The notes under the pieces: model-generated | Told to the model about the DNA's origin: nothing | Databases searched by the model: none | Seen by the model: only the letters and a program-made list of their open reading frames with translations | Shown: piece after piece, positions 35,853 through 45,568 of the stretch | Layout: each line of letters opens with the position of its first letter | Numbering within the stretch: the stretch's first letter is position 1 | Position numbers and translations under genes: made by a program | DNA from: VXPW01 sp965115815 | Lineage (GTDB): Bacteria > Pseudomonadota > Alphaproteobacteria > TMED109 | Direction of reading: 5' to 3' | DNA: 64,000 nucleotides | Assembly (NCBI GenBank): GCA_965115815.1 | Contig: OZ220465.1 | Span: 4,092,001 to 4,156,000, forward strand

Positions 35853-36524
35853 CTAGCGAACCGCGCGAGGATTCCCGGGCCTGGCCCGCCGATTCTTCCA
35901 GGGCCCGCGCCAGATGTCGCCCCGATCGATCATGTCGTGCGACAGGCGGAACAGGTCGCCCTCCGGGAATTCGGCGGCCATCAGGTCTTCCAGCACCACG
36001 ACCGTCGAGCGTTGCTGCACATCCATCAGGGTCCAGCCCACGAGGTCGAACGGGTCGCGCTGGAACACCAGTTCGATCCAGCCGGGAACCCGAACGCCGT
36101 CGTCGTCCAGCATGGCAATGCGCACCGCAAGGCGATCGTTGCTCTCGGCAATCCGGAGAATCTCCAGAGGATCGCCCGGGACCGGGCTCCGCCCGTCGAG
36201 CAGCACCCGCAACGGCAGCGCGTCGAGTGCCAGATGCGCGGTTTGCCCCGCATCGGGATCATGATACACCAGCCAGGTTCCGTCGGCGACCAGAACCGTG
36301 CTGTCGGGCGGTTCGTATTCGATTCGGGCCTTTCCCGGGGGAGCCACCGCCATCCAGCCCTTCCGCAAGGTCCCGTCCGGATCCTGCTGGAGGAACCGCG
36401 CCGTCAGGTGCGGCAGCGCTTCCAGGAACGACCACACCTGATCCAGGCGCGGGTCGTCCTCCGCACGAACGGAACCGCTGCCGATCACGCCGCACAGCAG
36501 CACCGTACCGAGAGCCCGCTTCAT
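35853..36524 (-). CDS. lolA: Outer-membrane lipoprotein carrier LolA
   Basis: A 223-residue periplasmic chaperone that carries lipoproteins to the outer membrane. The signal peptide MKRALGTVLLCGVIGSGS ends near RAE. The core reads LTARFLQQDPDGTLRKGWMA, PGKARIEYEPPDSTVLVADG and TWLVYHDPDAGQ, as in LolA. The ATG at 36524 was taken because it begins the signal peptide; a TTG at 36545 would overlap ftsK. Its position directly downstream of ftsK is the conserved proteobacterial order. Confidence 0.88.
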   Translation of the reverse strand: MKRALGTVLLCGVIGSGSVRAEDDPRLDQVWSFLEALPHLTARFLQQDPDGTLRKGWMAVAPPGKARIEYEPPDSTVLVADGTWLVYHDPDAGQTAHLALDALPLRVLLDGRSPVPGDPLEILRIAESNDRLAVRIAMLDDDGVRVPGWIELVFQRDPFDLVGWTLMDVQQRSTVVVLEDLMAAEFPEGDLFRLSHDMIDRGDIWRGPWKNRRARPGNPRAVR

Positions 36525-36541
36525 GCCCGGGCCCCGCGCGG

Positions 36542-38857
36542 TCAACCGATCACCTCGCGTTTCCCCGTGTGATCGGCCGGACTCACGATCCCGTCGTTCT
36601 CGAGTTGATCGATCATGCGGGCCGCGCGGTTGTATCCGATCTGGAGGTGGCGCTGGAGCAAGCTGGTCGACGCCTTGCCCTTGTGCCGCAACAGGGCGAC
36701 CGCGTCATCATACAGGGCATCGCGTCCGTGGTTTTCGACCGCTGATTCCGCGTCGGCGGTTTCGCTGACCTCTTCGGTCACCGCAAGGTTGTAGTCCGTT
36801 TCGATTCCGAGATTCCGCAGGTAGTTCGTCACGCGCTCGACTTCCTCATCGCTGACGAACGGGCCGTGCACCCGCTGTACCCTCCCGCCGCCGCGCAGGT
36901 ACAGCATGTCGCCCCGGCCGAGCAGCTGCTCGGCTCCCTGATCCCCGAGGATCGTACGGCTATCGGTGGCGGACGATACCTGAAAGCTGATTCGGCAGGG
37001 GAGATTGGCCTTGATCGTGCCGGTCACCACGTCCACGGACGGACGCTGGGTCGCGACAATCAGGTGGATGCCCGCGGCGCGGGCCTTCTGCGCCAGCGCC
37101 TGGATCGCGAGTTCGAACTCCTTCCCGGCGCTCAGGATCAGGTCGGCCATCTCGTCGACGACGATGACGAGATACGGAAAGGGCTGCGGTTCGAGGGTCT
37201 GGGTCTCGTAGACCGGGCTCCCGGTTTCGGCATCGAATCCCGTCTGAACCTCCCGCGACAACGGTCGTCCGGACGCCACCGCATCCTCGACCTTGCGGTT
37301 GTAGGCACCCACGTTGCGCACCTGCAGCAGCGACATGGTCTGATAGCGCGCGTTCATTTCCCGCACGGCCCAGCGCAGCGCGGCCACGGCCTTGTTCGGA
37401 TCCGTCACGACCGGATGCAGGAGGTGCGGAATGCCCTCGTATACCGAAAGCTCCAGCATCTTCGGGTCGATCATGATCAACCGCAGACGGTCGGGCGGCA
37501 GTCGGTAGAGCAACGAAAGCACCATGCCGTTCAGGCCGACCGATTTTCCGGATCCGGTCGTCCCTGCGATCAGAAGGTGCGGCATGCCCGACAGGTCCGC
37601 CGTGACCGGCCCGCCATTGATGTCCTTGCCCAACGCCATGATCAGGTCGTTGCGCTGTTGCTCGAACAGCTCCGATCCCAGGATTTCTCGCAGGTAGACG
37701 GTTTCGCGGCTTGCGTTCGGGAGCTCGATGCCGATCGCGTTGCGGTCGGTGACCACCGCGATGCGCGCCGCCTGTACCGACATCGACCGGGCGATGTCCG
37801 GCGCGAGCGAGATCACCCGGCGGGACCGGATTCCCGGCTCCGGTTCGAAGTCGTACCGGGTGACCACGGGACCGGACAGGATGCGGCCCACGATGCCGGA
37901 GATCCCGAATTCGGCCAGCACCGTCTCCAGCATGCGGGCGTTCGCCTCCTGACCCTCGACGCTGTCGGCCACCGGTTTCGGGGGCTTGCGCAGCAAGCTG
38001 AGCGGCGGAAGCCGGAATGCCTCTCCCTCCATGTCGAGCGCGGCCTGCCGTTCCTCGTCCTCGCGCCGGCCCGTACGCATGGATCCTGCCGCCTGCACCC
38101 GACGCCGGCGCCTCTTCCGGCCGCTTCGCCGGTCGGGCCGGTCGGACAGGGAATCCAGCGTCGGCGCCACCCGCTCTGCCGACGCACCCGACCGGGCAAC
38201 CGACAGGCCGACGGTCAGTCGCCGAGCGCCGCTCCAGATCCTGGCGAGGCCCTTGCCCAGATCCACCCAGTCGGATCCCTGCATGGCCGAAGCGTACCAC
38301 CAGGCGGTCACGGCCGAGGTCGCGGAGAGCGTGACCATGGTCGCCCGAAACCAGGACTGCCGGGCCAGTTCGGGACCGATCAGCGCCGCGCCGGCGTCCA
38401 CGGCCTGGGCCAAGCCCGCGCCCGCAAAACTCCATCCTGCCGCTCCGGGTCCGAACCAAGCGGCCGTCAGCGTGATCAGCACCAGTGCGCCGGCCAACGC
38501 CAGCAGCCGCCGCCGAAACCGGGGCAGCACTTGCGAACGGGCCAGGCGCCACCCCCAGCACCACACGGTCAGCGCGACCACCAGCGCGGCCGGCATTCCG
38601 ATCCAGTTTCTGAGGTCGGCACTGATCCGTGCACCCGGCGCGCCCAGCCAGTTCACGGGCGGGCGGTTCGCATGCACCAGCCTGGAAGGATCACCGGAGT
38701 CGGACGAGATCAGGACGAGCACGAGCGTGGCGCCGCCACCCAGAAGGCAGAATCCCAGTACGCGGAGCGCCAACCTCCCCCAAGCATCCGTGCGCCGGTA
38801 GCCGCGCAGCCCGTGCTGATTCCTGCGGTTCGCCACGCGCTCGATCCATGCTACCAC
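36542..38857 (-). CDS. ftsK: DNA translocase FtsK
   Basis: A 771-residue septal DNA pump that clears chromosome ends at division and activates XerCD at dif. The N-terminal ~190 residues hold membrane spans (LALRVLGFCLLGGGATLVLV and others). The linker has an RRKRRRR-rich patch near 250. The motor has Walker A AGTTGSGKSVGLNGM and Walker B YLVIVVDEMADLILSAG, plus IHLIVATQRPSVDVVTG. The C-terminal winged-helix gamma domain reads TSLLQRHLQIGYNRAARMID, which binds KOPS sequences. Confidence 0.95.
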   Translation of the reverse strand: MVAWIERVANRRNQHGLRGYRRTDAWGRLALRVLGFCLLGGGATLVLVLISSDSGDPSRLVHANRPPVNWLGAPGARISADLRNWIGMPAALVVALTVWCWGWRLARSQVLPRFRRRLLALAGALVLITLTAAWFGPGAAGWSFAGAGLAQAVDAGAALIGPELARQSWFRATMVTLSATSAVTAWWYASAMQGSDWVDLGKGLARIWSGARRLTVGLSVARSGASAERVAPTLDSLSDRPDRRSGRKRRRRRVQAAGSMRTGRREDEERQAALDMEGEAFRLPPLSLLRKPPKPVADSVEGQEANARMLETVLAEFGISGIVGRILSGPVVTRYDFEPEPGIRSRRVISLAPDIARSMSVQAARIAVVTDRNAIGIELPNASRETVYLREILGSELFEQQRNDLIMALGKDINGGPVTADLSGMPHLLIAGTTGSGKSVGLNGMVLSLLYRLPPDRLRLIMIDPKMLELSVYEGIPHLLHPVVTDPNKAVAALRWAVREMNARYQTMSLLQVRNVGAYNRKVEDAVASGRPLSREVQTGFDAETGSPVYETQTLEPQPFPYLVIVVDEMADLILSAGKEFELAIQALAQKARAAGIHLIVATQRPSVDVVTGTIKANLPCRISFQVSSATDSRTILGDQGAEQLLGRGDMLYLRGGGRVQRVHGPFVSDEEVERVTNYLRNLGIETDYNLAVTEEVSETADAESAVENHGRDALYDDAVALLRHKGKASTSLLQRHLQIGYNRAARMIDQLENDGIVSPADHTGKREVIG

Positions 38858-39004
38858 TGCACGCGCCTCGCCGAACGGGAGTGCGGATCCGGCGCTGACA
38901 GATCAGAGCTCCGAGTCTTCTGCCGCTCGTCGGTTTCCCGACCGCACGGTGCGTCCATGGCCGGGTTCCGTCAAGCGTCTGCCGGGGCCGCCGTCACCGG
39001 CCGG

Positions 39005-40204
39005 TCAGGGCGCGCACCCGCCGAGCGCCTCGGCCACCCGTTCCAGCCCGACCCGTACCGCATCGACCGGCGGCACCAGCGCGACCCGAATGTGGCGGTC
39101 GGCCTCCCCCGGGGCACTGGCGAGATAGCCGCCGGGCATGACCTTCACTCCGGCCGCGCTCCAGAGGGTCCGGGCGGCCCGCTCGCCCTCTCCGACCTCA
39201 AGCCAGAGAAAAAACCCGCCGGCCGGCCGGAAGAACCCGAACCGGCCGGACAGGATGTCTTCGGCCACCTGGAACTTCCTTCGGTAGAGCGCCCGATTCT
39301 CTTCGACATGCGTATCGTCCTGCCACAGTGCGGCCGCCGCTGCCTGCACGGGAAGCGGCTGCTGTCCGCCACCATACGTCCGCATGCGCAGAAAGGCCTC
39401 AAGAAACCCGGCGTCGCCCGCGACGAATCCCGACCGCAGTCCGGGCACGTTGGAGCGCTTGGACAACGAATGGAAGCTGACCACATTCGCAAGGTCGCCA
39501 CCGAGTTCCCGAACCGCCTCCATCACGCCGGTCGGCGGCCCTTCCCAGTAGATTTCCGCGTAGCACTCGTCCATGACCAGGAGGGCTCCGGCCGCGCGCG
39601 TCCGGTGGATCAGGCGGCACAGGTACGCCCGATCCGCCGCCGCGCCGTGCGGATTGGCCGGGGAACACAGATAGAAGAGTGCGGTCCGCCGCCATACCTC
39701 GTCCGGGATCGCGTCGAGATCCGGCAGGAATCCGCCGGACCGGGAACAGGGCAGGAACACGGGCTCCGCCCCCGCGACCACCGCGGCACCGCGGTACACC
39801 TGATAGAACGGATCCGGCATCAAGACCAGCGGCGGGCGTCCGCCCCGGTTCTCGGGCACGGCCGCAAGGGCCACCGCAAACAGCCCTTCCCGGGTCCCTG
39901 CCACCGGCAGCACGTGTCGATCCGGATCGATCATGTCGTTCGGCAGCCGGTAGCGTCGCACCAGCCACTCCGCACATGCGGTACGAAGTGCGCCGGTGCC
40001 GCGGGTCGGGGGATACCGGCCCCACTCGCCGGCATGACGCTGCAGCGTCTCGGCCAGGAGGGGTGGGGGCGGATGCTGCGGCTCGCCGATCGACATCACG
40101 ATCGGAGGATCCGATGCGGCCGGCCCGCCGGCCAGCAACCGGTCCAGTCGCCGGAACGGATAGTCGTGCAGCCGCAGGAGGCGCGGATTGACGGGCGCGG
40201 ACAT
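39005..40204 (-). CDS. dapC: PLP aminotransferase, probable succinyldiaminopimelate transaminase (DapC-like)
   Basis: A 399-residue class I/II aminotransferase. NPRLLRLHDYPFRRL and PIVMSIGEPQHPPPP at the N-terminus, then YPPTRGTGALR, YLCSPANPHG (PLP-binding Asn), VMDECYAEIYWEG (Asp) and SFHSLSKRSNVPGLRSGF, in which the Lys of SLSKRS forms the Schiff base. This form is the usual alphaproteobacterial DapC-like enzyme of lysine/diaminopimelate synthesis; other substrates are possible. It sits between amtB and ftsK on the same strand. Confidence 0.75.
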   Translation of the reverse strand: MSAPVNPRLLRLHDYPFRRLDRLLAGGPAASDPPIVMSIGEPQHPPPPLLAETLQRHAGEWGRYPPTRGTGALRTACAEWLVRRYRLPNDMIDPDRHVLPVAGTREGLFAVALAAVPENRGGRPPLVLMPDPFYQVYRGAAVVAGAEPVFLPCSRSGGFLPDLDAIPDEVWRRTALFYLCSPANPHGAAADRAYLCRLIHRTRAAGALLVMDECYAEIYWEGPPTGVMEAVRELGGDLANVVSFHSLSKRSNVPGLRSGFVAGDAGFLEAFLRMRTYGGGQQPLPVQAAAAALWQDDTHVEENRALYRRKFQVAEDILSGRFGFFRPAGGFFLWLEVGEGERAARTLWSAAGVKVMPGGYLASAPGEADRHIRVALVPPVDAVRVGLERVAEALGGCAP

Positions 40205-40341
40205 CAGTCGGCCGGCATGCGGAAGCGGGTCGGGATGGGGCTGCCGGCCCGACGGGCCCGCTCCGACCGGGCCGTCCGGCCGGCGCGGGGGGCGCCGGCC
40301 GCCCTAGCTCCCGATCGTCGGACCGGCGGCGGCCCGGTCAC

Positions 40342-41649
40342 TCACGTCGCACGGCCGGGGACGAACTCGGGGTATGACACGAGCCCGATTTCGACCGCAT
40401 CGGAACCGTGCATCTCCTCTTCCTCGTCGAGCCGAATTCCCAGGATCCGCTTCACCGCGTACCAGGCCAGCAGACTGACCAGGAAGGCGAACAGGCCGAC
40501 CGCGACGATCCCCGCCAACTGGGCGGCGAGACGGGCGTCGGGGTTGGTGATGCAGACCGCCAAGGTCCCCCAGATCCCGCAAAACAGGTGTACCGGGATC
40601 GCGCCGACGACATCGTCCAACTTGAGCCGGTCGAGAAACGGAACCCCTACCGCCACGATGATCCCGCCGACCCCGCCGATGAGGATGGCCTCGACGAACG
40701 TCGGGGTGAGAGGTTCGGCCGTAATGCTGACCAGACCGCCCAAGGCCCCATTCAGAATGAGCGTGACGTCAAGCCGACGGTAGAACCCGTAGTACATGGC
40801 CGTCGCCGCGAGCACTCCGCCGCATCCGGCGAGATAGGTATTCGCGTACACGCGCGACATGGAACTTGCATCGGCCACCGATGCGAGGGCCAGCTGCGAG
40901 CCGCCGTTGAAACCGAGCCAGCCCAACCAGAGCACGAAGGCGCCGAGCGCCACCAGCGGCACCGCCGACGCCTGCATCGGATTCACGCTGCCGTCCGCGG
41001 CATACTTGCCGCGCCGCGCACCGAGGAGAATCACACCGGAGAGCGCACACCATCCGCCCACCGAGTGCACAACGGTGGATCCGGCGAAGTCGCTGAAGCC
41101 CAGTTCACCCAGCCAGCCGCCGCCCCACGACCAGGAACCCTGCACCGGGTAGATCACGGCGACGATCACGAGCGCGACCCACAGGAACGCGGTCACGCGG
41201 ACGCGCTCGGCGACGGCCCCCGACACGATCGATGCCACGGTTCCGACGAACACCATCTGGAAGAACCAGTCCGAGGCGCCCGAGTAGGCGGAGCCCTCCG
41301 CCGTTTCCGTGGCCGGATCGGCAACTTCGAACAGGCTCAAGGACCCGATGTAGCCCCCGTCGACACCATCGTACATCAGGTTGTAACCGAACAGCGCGTA
41401 GGTCACGGCGGCCAGCGCATACAAACCGATCTTCTTCATGCAGATCGCGCCGGCGGACTTGGTCCGCACCATGCCGACTTCCAGCATGCAGAAGCCGACG
41501 GCCATTGCACAGACCAAGGCACCGTTCAAAAGGAACGAGACCGTATTGAATATGAAGGCCGTCTCGGCCGGCGTCGCCGCGGCCAAGGCGGTAGTCGGGC
41601 CGACGAGAAAGGCGGCGGCTACCGCTCCGAGCACAAGACAAGGGTTCAC
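40342..41649 (-). CDS. amtB: Ammonium transporter
   Basis: A 435-residue membrane protein with a cleavable-looking N-terminal signal (VLGAVAAAFLVGPTTALAAA) and eleven predicted spans. Family marks: GFCMLEVGMVRTKSAG, DFAGSTVVHSVGGW (first pore His), WLGWLGFNGGSQLA and AIPVHLFCGIWGTLA (second pore His). It conducts ammonium into the cell. The start is GTG at 41649 with CGGAG ~7 bp upstream. No glnK gene is adjacent, which is unusual because glnK and amtB commonly form an operon; no sigma-54 site was recognised upstream. Confidence 0.93.
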   Translation of the reverse strand: MNPCLVLGAVAAAFLVGPTTALAAATPAETAFIFNTVSFLLNGALVCAMAVGFCMLEVGMVRTKSAGAICMKKIGLYALAAVTYALFGYNLMYDGVDGGYIGSLSLFEVADPATETAEGSAYSGASDWFFQMVFVGTVASIVSGAVAERVRVTAFLWVALVIVAVIYPVQGSWSWGGGWLGELGFSDFAGSTVVHSVGGWCALSGVILLGARRGKYAADGSVNPMQASAVPLVALGAFVLWLGWLGFNGGSQLALASVADASSMSRVYANTYLAGCGGVLAATAMYYGFYRRLDVTLILNGALGGLVSITAEPLTPTFVEAILIGGVGGIIVAVGVPFLDRLKLDDVVGAIPVHLFCGIWGTLAVCITNPDARLAAQLAGIVAVGLFAFLVSLLAWYAVKRILGIRLDEEEEMHGSDAVEIGLVSYPEFVPGRAT

Positions 41650-43059
41650 GCGATGCTCCGTTGGAATGCAATGTTCGGTCGGATGGAGAATCGGGTCGGT
41701 GCATCATTGCCGTGTCGCGCCGCGACGCCGAGCAGGACCATCGCCCAGTGGATCCTCTACTCTAGTCGGGAACGGCCTTGCCCGTCCACCCCATGCTTAC
41801 GTACGGCAACGATCCCCGGGCGGTCGACGGGCCCGGTGCGAGGTGCCGGGCAGGAGGGGTCGGCGCCGATCCCTGCCCCCGCTGACCGTCAGGCTCGAGT
41901 GCCGGTACAGCCCGGGCTCCGGTCTTCCCCTGCCCAAGTCCTTCAATGAGACGTACGTACCTCGGTGCATTCCGGTCCGCCGGGCCGTGTGGCGGCATGC
42001 AAGACGGACCTCGATCCCGCAGCGCCGGCCCGGTGGAGGGGCGGACGACGGCGGCGGCCGGCCGGACCCGTCATGCGCGGACACGCGAACGGTGCAAGCG
42101 CGAGGAGTGGCGCAACGCGCGGGGCGGGCCCTGTGGGCCCGGGCGAGCCGGATTCAGCCCACACTGGCGGAGCACGCGGGGATCGGGCGGACGCACCCTC
42201 GGCCGGGGCCCTGCCGGACACCGGGCATGCCGGGCTGCGAGGCGGAGCGCACCTGCCCGGAACGGGAGCGGCCGTGCGCGTTGGCAGACCTCGGGGAGGA
42301 GGTCCCGCCGGTCCCGGTCGGCGACGCGCCGGACCGGCGTCGATGCCGCGAACGGCCGACCCCACCCGGTGCGCGACTTCGGAACGCAACCGGCCCGGAG
42401 TGCGTGCGCAAGATGGGTGTCGAGGCCGGCATTGCCCCCCGACCGCAGCGACGCCGGCGAGAGATTCGATTCCGGCTACTGGGCCTTGGGCAGGAGACGG
42501 GAGCGGGACGAACCGGTATCGCGCAGGGTCGGCGGCCTGCACTTCACGGCCGCACCCTCCACCCGCCGCGCGATCGATACGGAGGTCGTGCTGCCAGCCG
42601 TCCGGTCGTCGGCCGCGGCCCGGGGACGGCTCCGGATCCGAACCCCGCCGTCCTCGCCGGAACCCTGCTCCGGCCGGATCCGGCATTTCCCTCGAGGGGA
42701 CACCGAGACTATAGTGCCGACCGTACCCACTTCGCAGGTTTCGCCCGATTCCCGGCGCTCGGGCCGGCGAGACCGGGACTGCAACGAACGACGGAGAATC
42801 CAAGGGCGAGCCGTTGCGATTCGGCAACGTTCGGGCGGACCCGCCCGGCGCGGCATCGGGACGAACCCGACGCGAAACCGGGTTCCACCGGACCGGAAGG
42901 CGCCCGGCCGGGCCGGCCCTGCTCTGCCGACCGCGACTGCGGAGCGCGACGGCGTCCCGGAACTGCCGGTCGGGGACGGCGAGACGCAGATCCGGAGAGG
43001 AGCACCGGAACGCCGCCCGGATCTTCGAACGCCGTCGATCCAGCTGGAGGATTCCAAGC
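41650..43059. other. 1.4-kb gene-poor region with transposon relics
   Basis: No intact gene. At 41845-41880 a hairpin-like sequence (CCGGGCAGGAGGGGTCGG, then GATCCCTGCCC) resembles the palindrome at 13.3 kb. At 42092-42151 the plus strand encodes CKREEWRNARGGPCGPGRAG, which resembles CEREGWRNAKGELC of the DUF4338 protein, so an old copy of that element probably decayed here. Long open frames in this stretch are Arg/Pro-rich and appear meaningless. Confidence 0.4.
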
Positions 43060-44505
43060 ATGCACGAACTCGTACGCATGAACGCCCGTGCGGTCGTCGC
43101 GGCGCTCAAGATCGGTCACGTGAGCCCGACCGAAGCCATCGACGCCGCACTTGCGCGGATCGCGGAAACCGAACCCTTGATCAACGCCGTTCCCACGGTG
43201 TGCGAAGCGCGGGCCCGATCCCGGGCCGAACGGCTGCCGCGCGCCGGACCGGACGAAGCAGGGTACCTGCACGGCCTCCCGATCCTCATCAAGGATCTCA
43301 CCGATGTCGAGGGGGTTCGCACCACGTACGGCACGCCGATCTTCGCCGATCACGTGCCCGAACGCTCGGATCTCGTGGTCGAGAGAATCGAACGGAGGGG
43401 CGGGATCGTCCTCGGCAAGACGAACACGCCGGAATTCGGAGCCGGATCCCAGACCTTCAATTCCGTGTTCGGAACCACGCGCAATCCGTGGAATCCGACC
43501 AAGACGGTCGGCGGATCCTCCGGCGGAGCGGCGGCGGCACTGGCCGTGGGATCCGCCTGGCTGGCCACCGGCTCCGATCTCGGCGGCAGTCTTCGCAACC
43601 CGGCGTCGTTCTGCTCGGTCACGGGGATCCGCTGCAGTTCGGGAACCGTTCCGCATGGTCCGCGAGACCTGACCTGGGATTCGCTGATGATCGACGGCCC
43701 GATGGCGCGCGACATCGCCGACCTGGCGCTGTTTCTCGACACCATGACCGGGTTCGACGCCCGCGACCCGCTGTCGCGTCCCCGTCGGCCGGACCCGGAC
43801 GGCGGACCCGCGACGTACGGCGATTCCCTGCACCCGGCACACTGGCCGGCGCCGCCCCGCCTCGGGCGGGTAGGCTGGACGACCGGGTACGGCTTCCTTC
43901 CCTGCGAGCCCGAAGTGGCCTCCATCGTCGAACGGGCCGTCGGGCGGTTCCAAGATCTCGGAGCCGAGGTGGTGCCGGCCGAACTCGACCTGCACGAGGC
44001 CGAGGACATCTTCCAGACCCTTCGCGCCGATCTCCTGGCCACCGAGAAGGGCGCGATCCATGCCCAGCACGGCACCGAGCTGAAAGCCGACCTCCGGCGG
44101 AACATCGAACGGGGACTGGCGCTGGAACGCAGTGCGGTCGGGCGAGCGGTGGTCGCGCGGGGGAGGATGCTGGAGAAAGTGCAGACCTTCTTCCGCGGTC
44201 ACGATCTCCTGCTCGCGCCCGCAGCCATGGTGGCGCCGTTTTCGGTGGATGTACCCTGGCCGCGCGCCGTCGAGGACACCGAGTTCGACGACTACGTGGG
44301 CTGGCTGATGACGGCGGCGACGATCTCACTGACGGACTGTCCCGCACTCTCGGTGCCCTGCGGATTCACCGAGGCCGGGCTCCCGGTCGGCCTCCAGATG
44401 ATCGCACCCGCCCGGCGCGAGGGAAGGCTCTTGTACTGGGCGCGCCGGTTCGAGGAACTCGCCGGGATCGCCGGCCGGGTACCGCGGGATCCTGCCCCTT
44501 CGTGA
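43060..44505 (+). CDS. Amidase (amidase signature family)
   Basis: A 481-residue amidase-signature hydrolase. The Ser-cisSer-Lys triad is visible: Lys in LPILIKDLTDVEGV, the glycine/serine stretch VGGSSGGAAAALAVG, and the nucleophile in ATGSDLGGSLRNPASFC. It hydrolyses an amide; the substrate is unknown, and the absence of gatC/gatB nearby argues against a tRNA amidotransferase. The ATG at 43060 follows GGAGG. The stop overlaps the GTG of the next gene (GTGA), so the two are coupled. Confidence 0.88.
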   Translation: MHELVRMNARAVVAALKIGHVSPTEAIDAALARIAETEPLINAVPTVCEARARSRAERLPRAGPDEAGYLHGLPILIKDLTDVEGVRTTYGTPIFADHVPERSDLVVERIERRGGIVLGKTNTPEFGAGSQTFNSVFGTTRNPWNPTKTVGGSSGGAAAALAVGSAWLATGSDLGGSLRNPASFCSVTGIRCSSGTVPHGPRDLTWDSLMIDGPMARDIADLALFLDTMTGFDARDPLSRPRRPDPDGGPATYGDSLHPAHWPAPPRLGRVGWTTGYGFLPCEPEVASIVERAVGRFQDLGAEVVPAELDLHEAEDIFQTLRADLLATEKGAIHAQHGTELKADLRRNIERGLALERSAVGRAVVARGRMLEKVQTFFRGHDLLLAPAAMVAPFSVDVPWPRAVEDTEFDDYVGWLMTAATISLTDCPALSVPCGFTEAGLPVGLQMIAPARREGRLLYWARRFEELAGIAGRVPRDPAPS

Positions 44506-45542
44506 CCTTCGGCCGCGCCGTGGTGTCGGCGATCCGGGATCTCGCGCGAAGACCGGTACTGACCTGGGTTCTGGTCAACGCCCTCGCAGCTGCCGGAGCC
44601 GTGATGGCGTTCTGGTGGGCCTTGGCGTCCTGGCTTCTGCCCGTGTCCACAGGGTTCGCATGGCTGGATGGATGGCTGACCGACTACCTGATCTTCGGCG
44701 TCGGCGCGCCCCTGGCGTGGACGATCACGGTCCTGCTCTTTCCCGCCGTGGTGACCACGTTCGCCGGCCTGTTCGCCGACCGGATCGCTGCAGCCGTCGA
44801 GCGGACCCACTATCCGCACGTGACCGCACGGGACCTGGGGATCCTGTCCGGGATCGAAGCGGGGCTGCGGCTCCTCGGCACCTCGGCCGCAATCGGGCTC
44901 CTGGTGATCGGACCGCTCTGGTTGCTGTTCGCCGGGATGCCCGTCTGGTTTCCGCTCTGGTTCGCCATTCTCGGCTACCTGCTGGGACGCGAGTACTTCG
45001 ATGCCGTCGCCGGCCGCCGCTGCTCCCTCGACGCGGTCGCGAAGCTCCGGAATGCCCGGTTTCTCGAGTTCTGGGCCGCGGGGCTGCTGATCGCAGGCGC
45101 GTTCCTGATGCCGTTTTCCGCCTGGTTCGCGCCGAGCTTCGGGACGGCGCTGATGGTCCATGTCGTCGAACGGGGACTGTCGCGCGGGACGCCGCCGCAC
45201 GGGCCGAGGCTGCGCACGGGCAAGGGCGGAAGCAGCGACGGCAGACGACGGCGGCCGTCTCGCGTGCAGGCCCGACCCGACTGCGAGACGGCCCGATTCG
45301 GCAACCCTCCCGGCGACACGCCGCCGCCCGGTGCGATCCGAAGAACGCAGGCCGGCGTCGGGCCGCCCCGGTTCCGAGGCGAACGGCTGCCCGGATCCCC
45401 CGGCCGCGAACGGGACGACGGCGCGGCGCTGCCTCGTCGGCACCGGCCGGCTTCGGAGCCGAATCCGTCCGCACGCCGCCGGCCGGCGGGCCGCTGCATG
45501 CATCACGAACGAGCCGCGCGTGCGGCCGGGGCCCGCCCGTGA
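44502..45542 (+). CDS. EI24-domain (CysZ-like) membrane protein
   Basis: A 346-residue frame that starts GTG within the amidase stop. Residues ~1-225 form an EI24/CysZ-like membrane domain: spans WVLVNALAAAGAVMAFWWAL, FGVGAPLAWTITVLLFPAVV, IGLLVIGPLWLLFAGMPV and AAGLLIAGAFLMPFSAWFA, with the family-like LLGREYFDAVAGRR. The last ~120 residues are polar, Arg/Pro-rich and low complexity, perhaps a disordered tail or frame read-through of non-coding DNA. The function is not known; CysZ relatives handle sulfate uptake. Confidence 0.75.
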   Translation: MTFGRAVVSAIRDLARRPVLTWVLVNALAAAGAVMAFWWALASWLLPVSTGFAWLDGWLTDYLIFGVGAPLAWTITVLLFPAVVTTFAGLFADRIAAAVERTHYPHVTARDLGILSGIEAGLRLLGTSAAIGLLVIGPLWLLFAGMPVWFPLWFAILGYLLGREYFDAVAGRRCSLDAVAKLRNARFLEFWAAGLLIAGAFLMPFSAWFAPSFGTALMVHVVERGLSRGTPPHGPRLRTGKGGSSDGRRRRPSRVQARPDCETARFGNPPGDTPPPGAIRRTQAGVGPPRFRGERLPGSPGRERDDGAALPRRHRPASEPNPSARRRPAGRCMHHERAARAAGARP

Positions 45543-45568
45543 ACGGTTTCCGGATCCCGGTCCGCGCG

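Noticed and set aside
36866..40783. Very long plus-strand open frame opposite ftsK and the aminotransferase
   Set aside because: It is antisense to two clearly recognised genes, has no family motif, and reflects low stop density in GC-rich DNA.
41845..41920. Group II intron 3' remnant (D5-D6) downstream of amtB
   Set aside because: The hairpin resembles the outer-intron D6, but a convincing D5 with an AGC triad could not be drawn in front of it.
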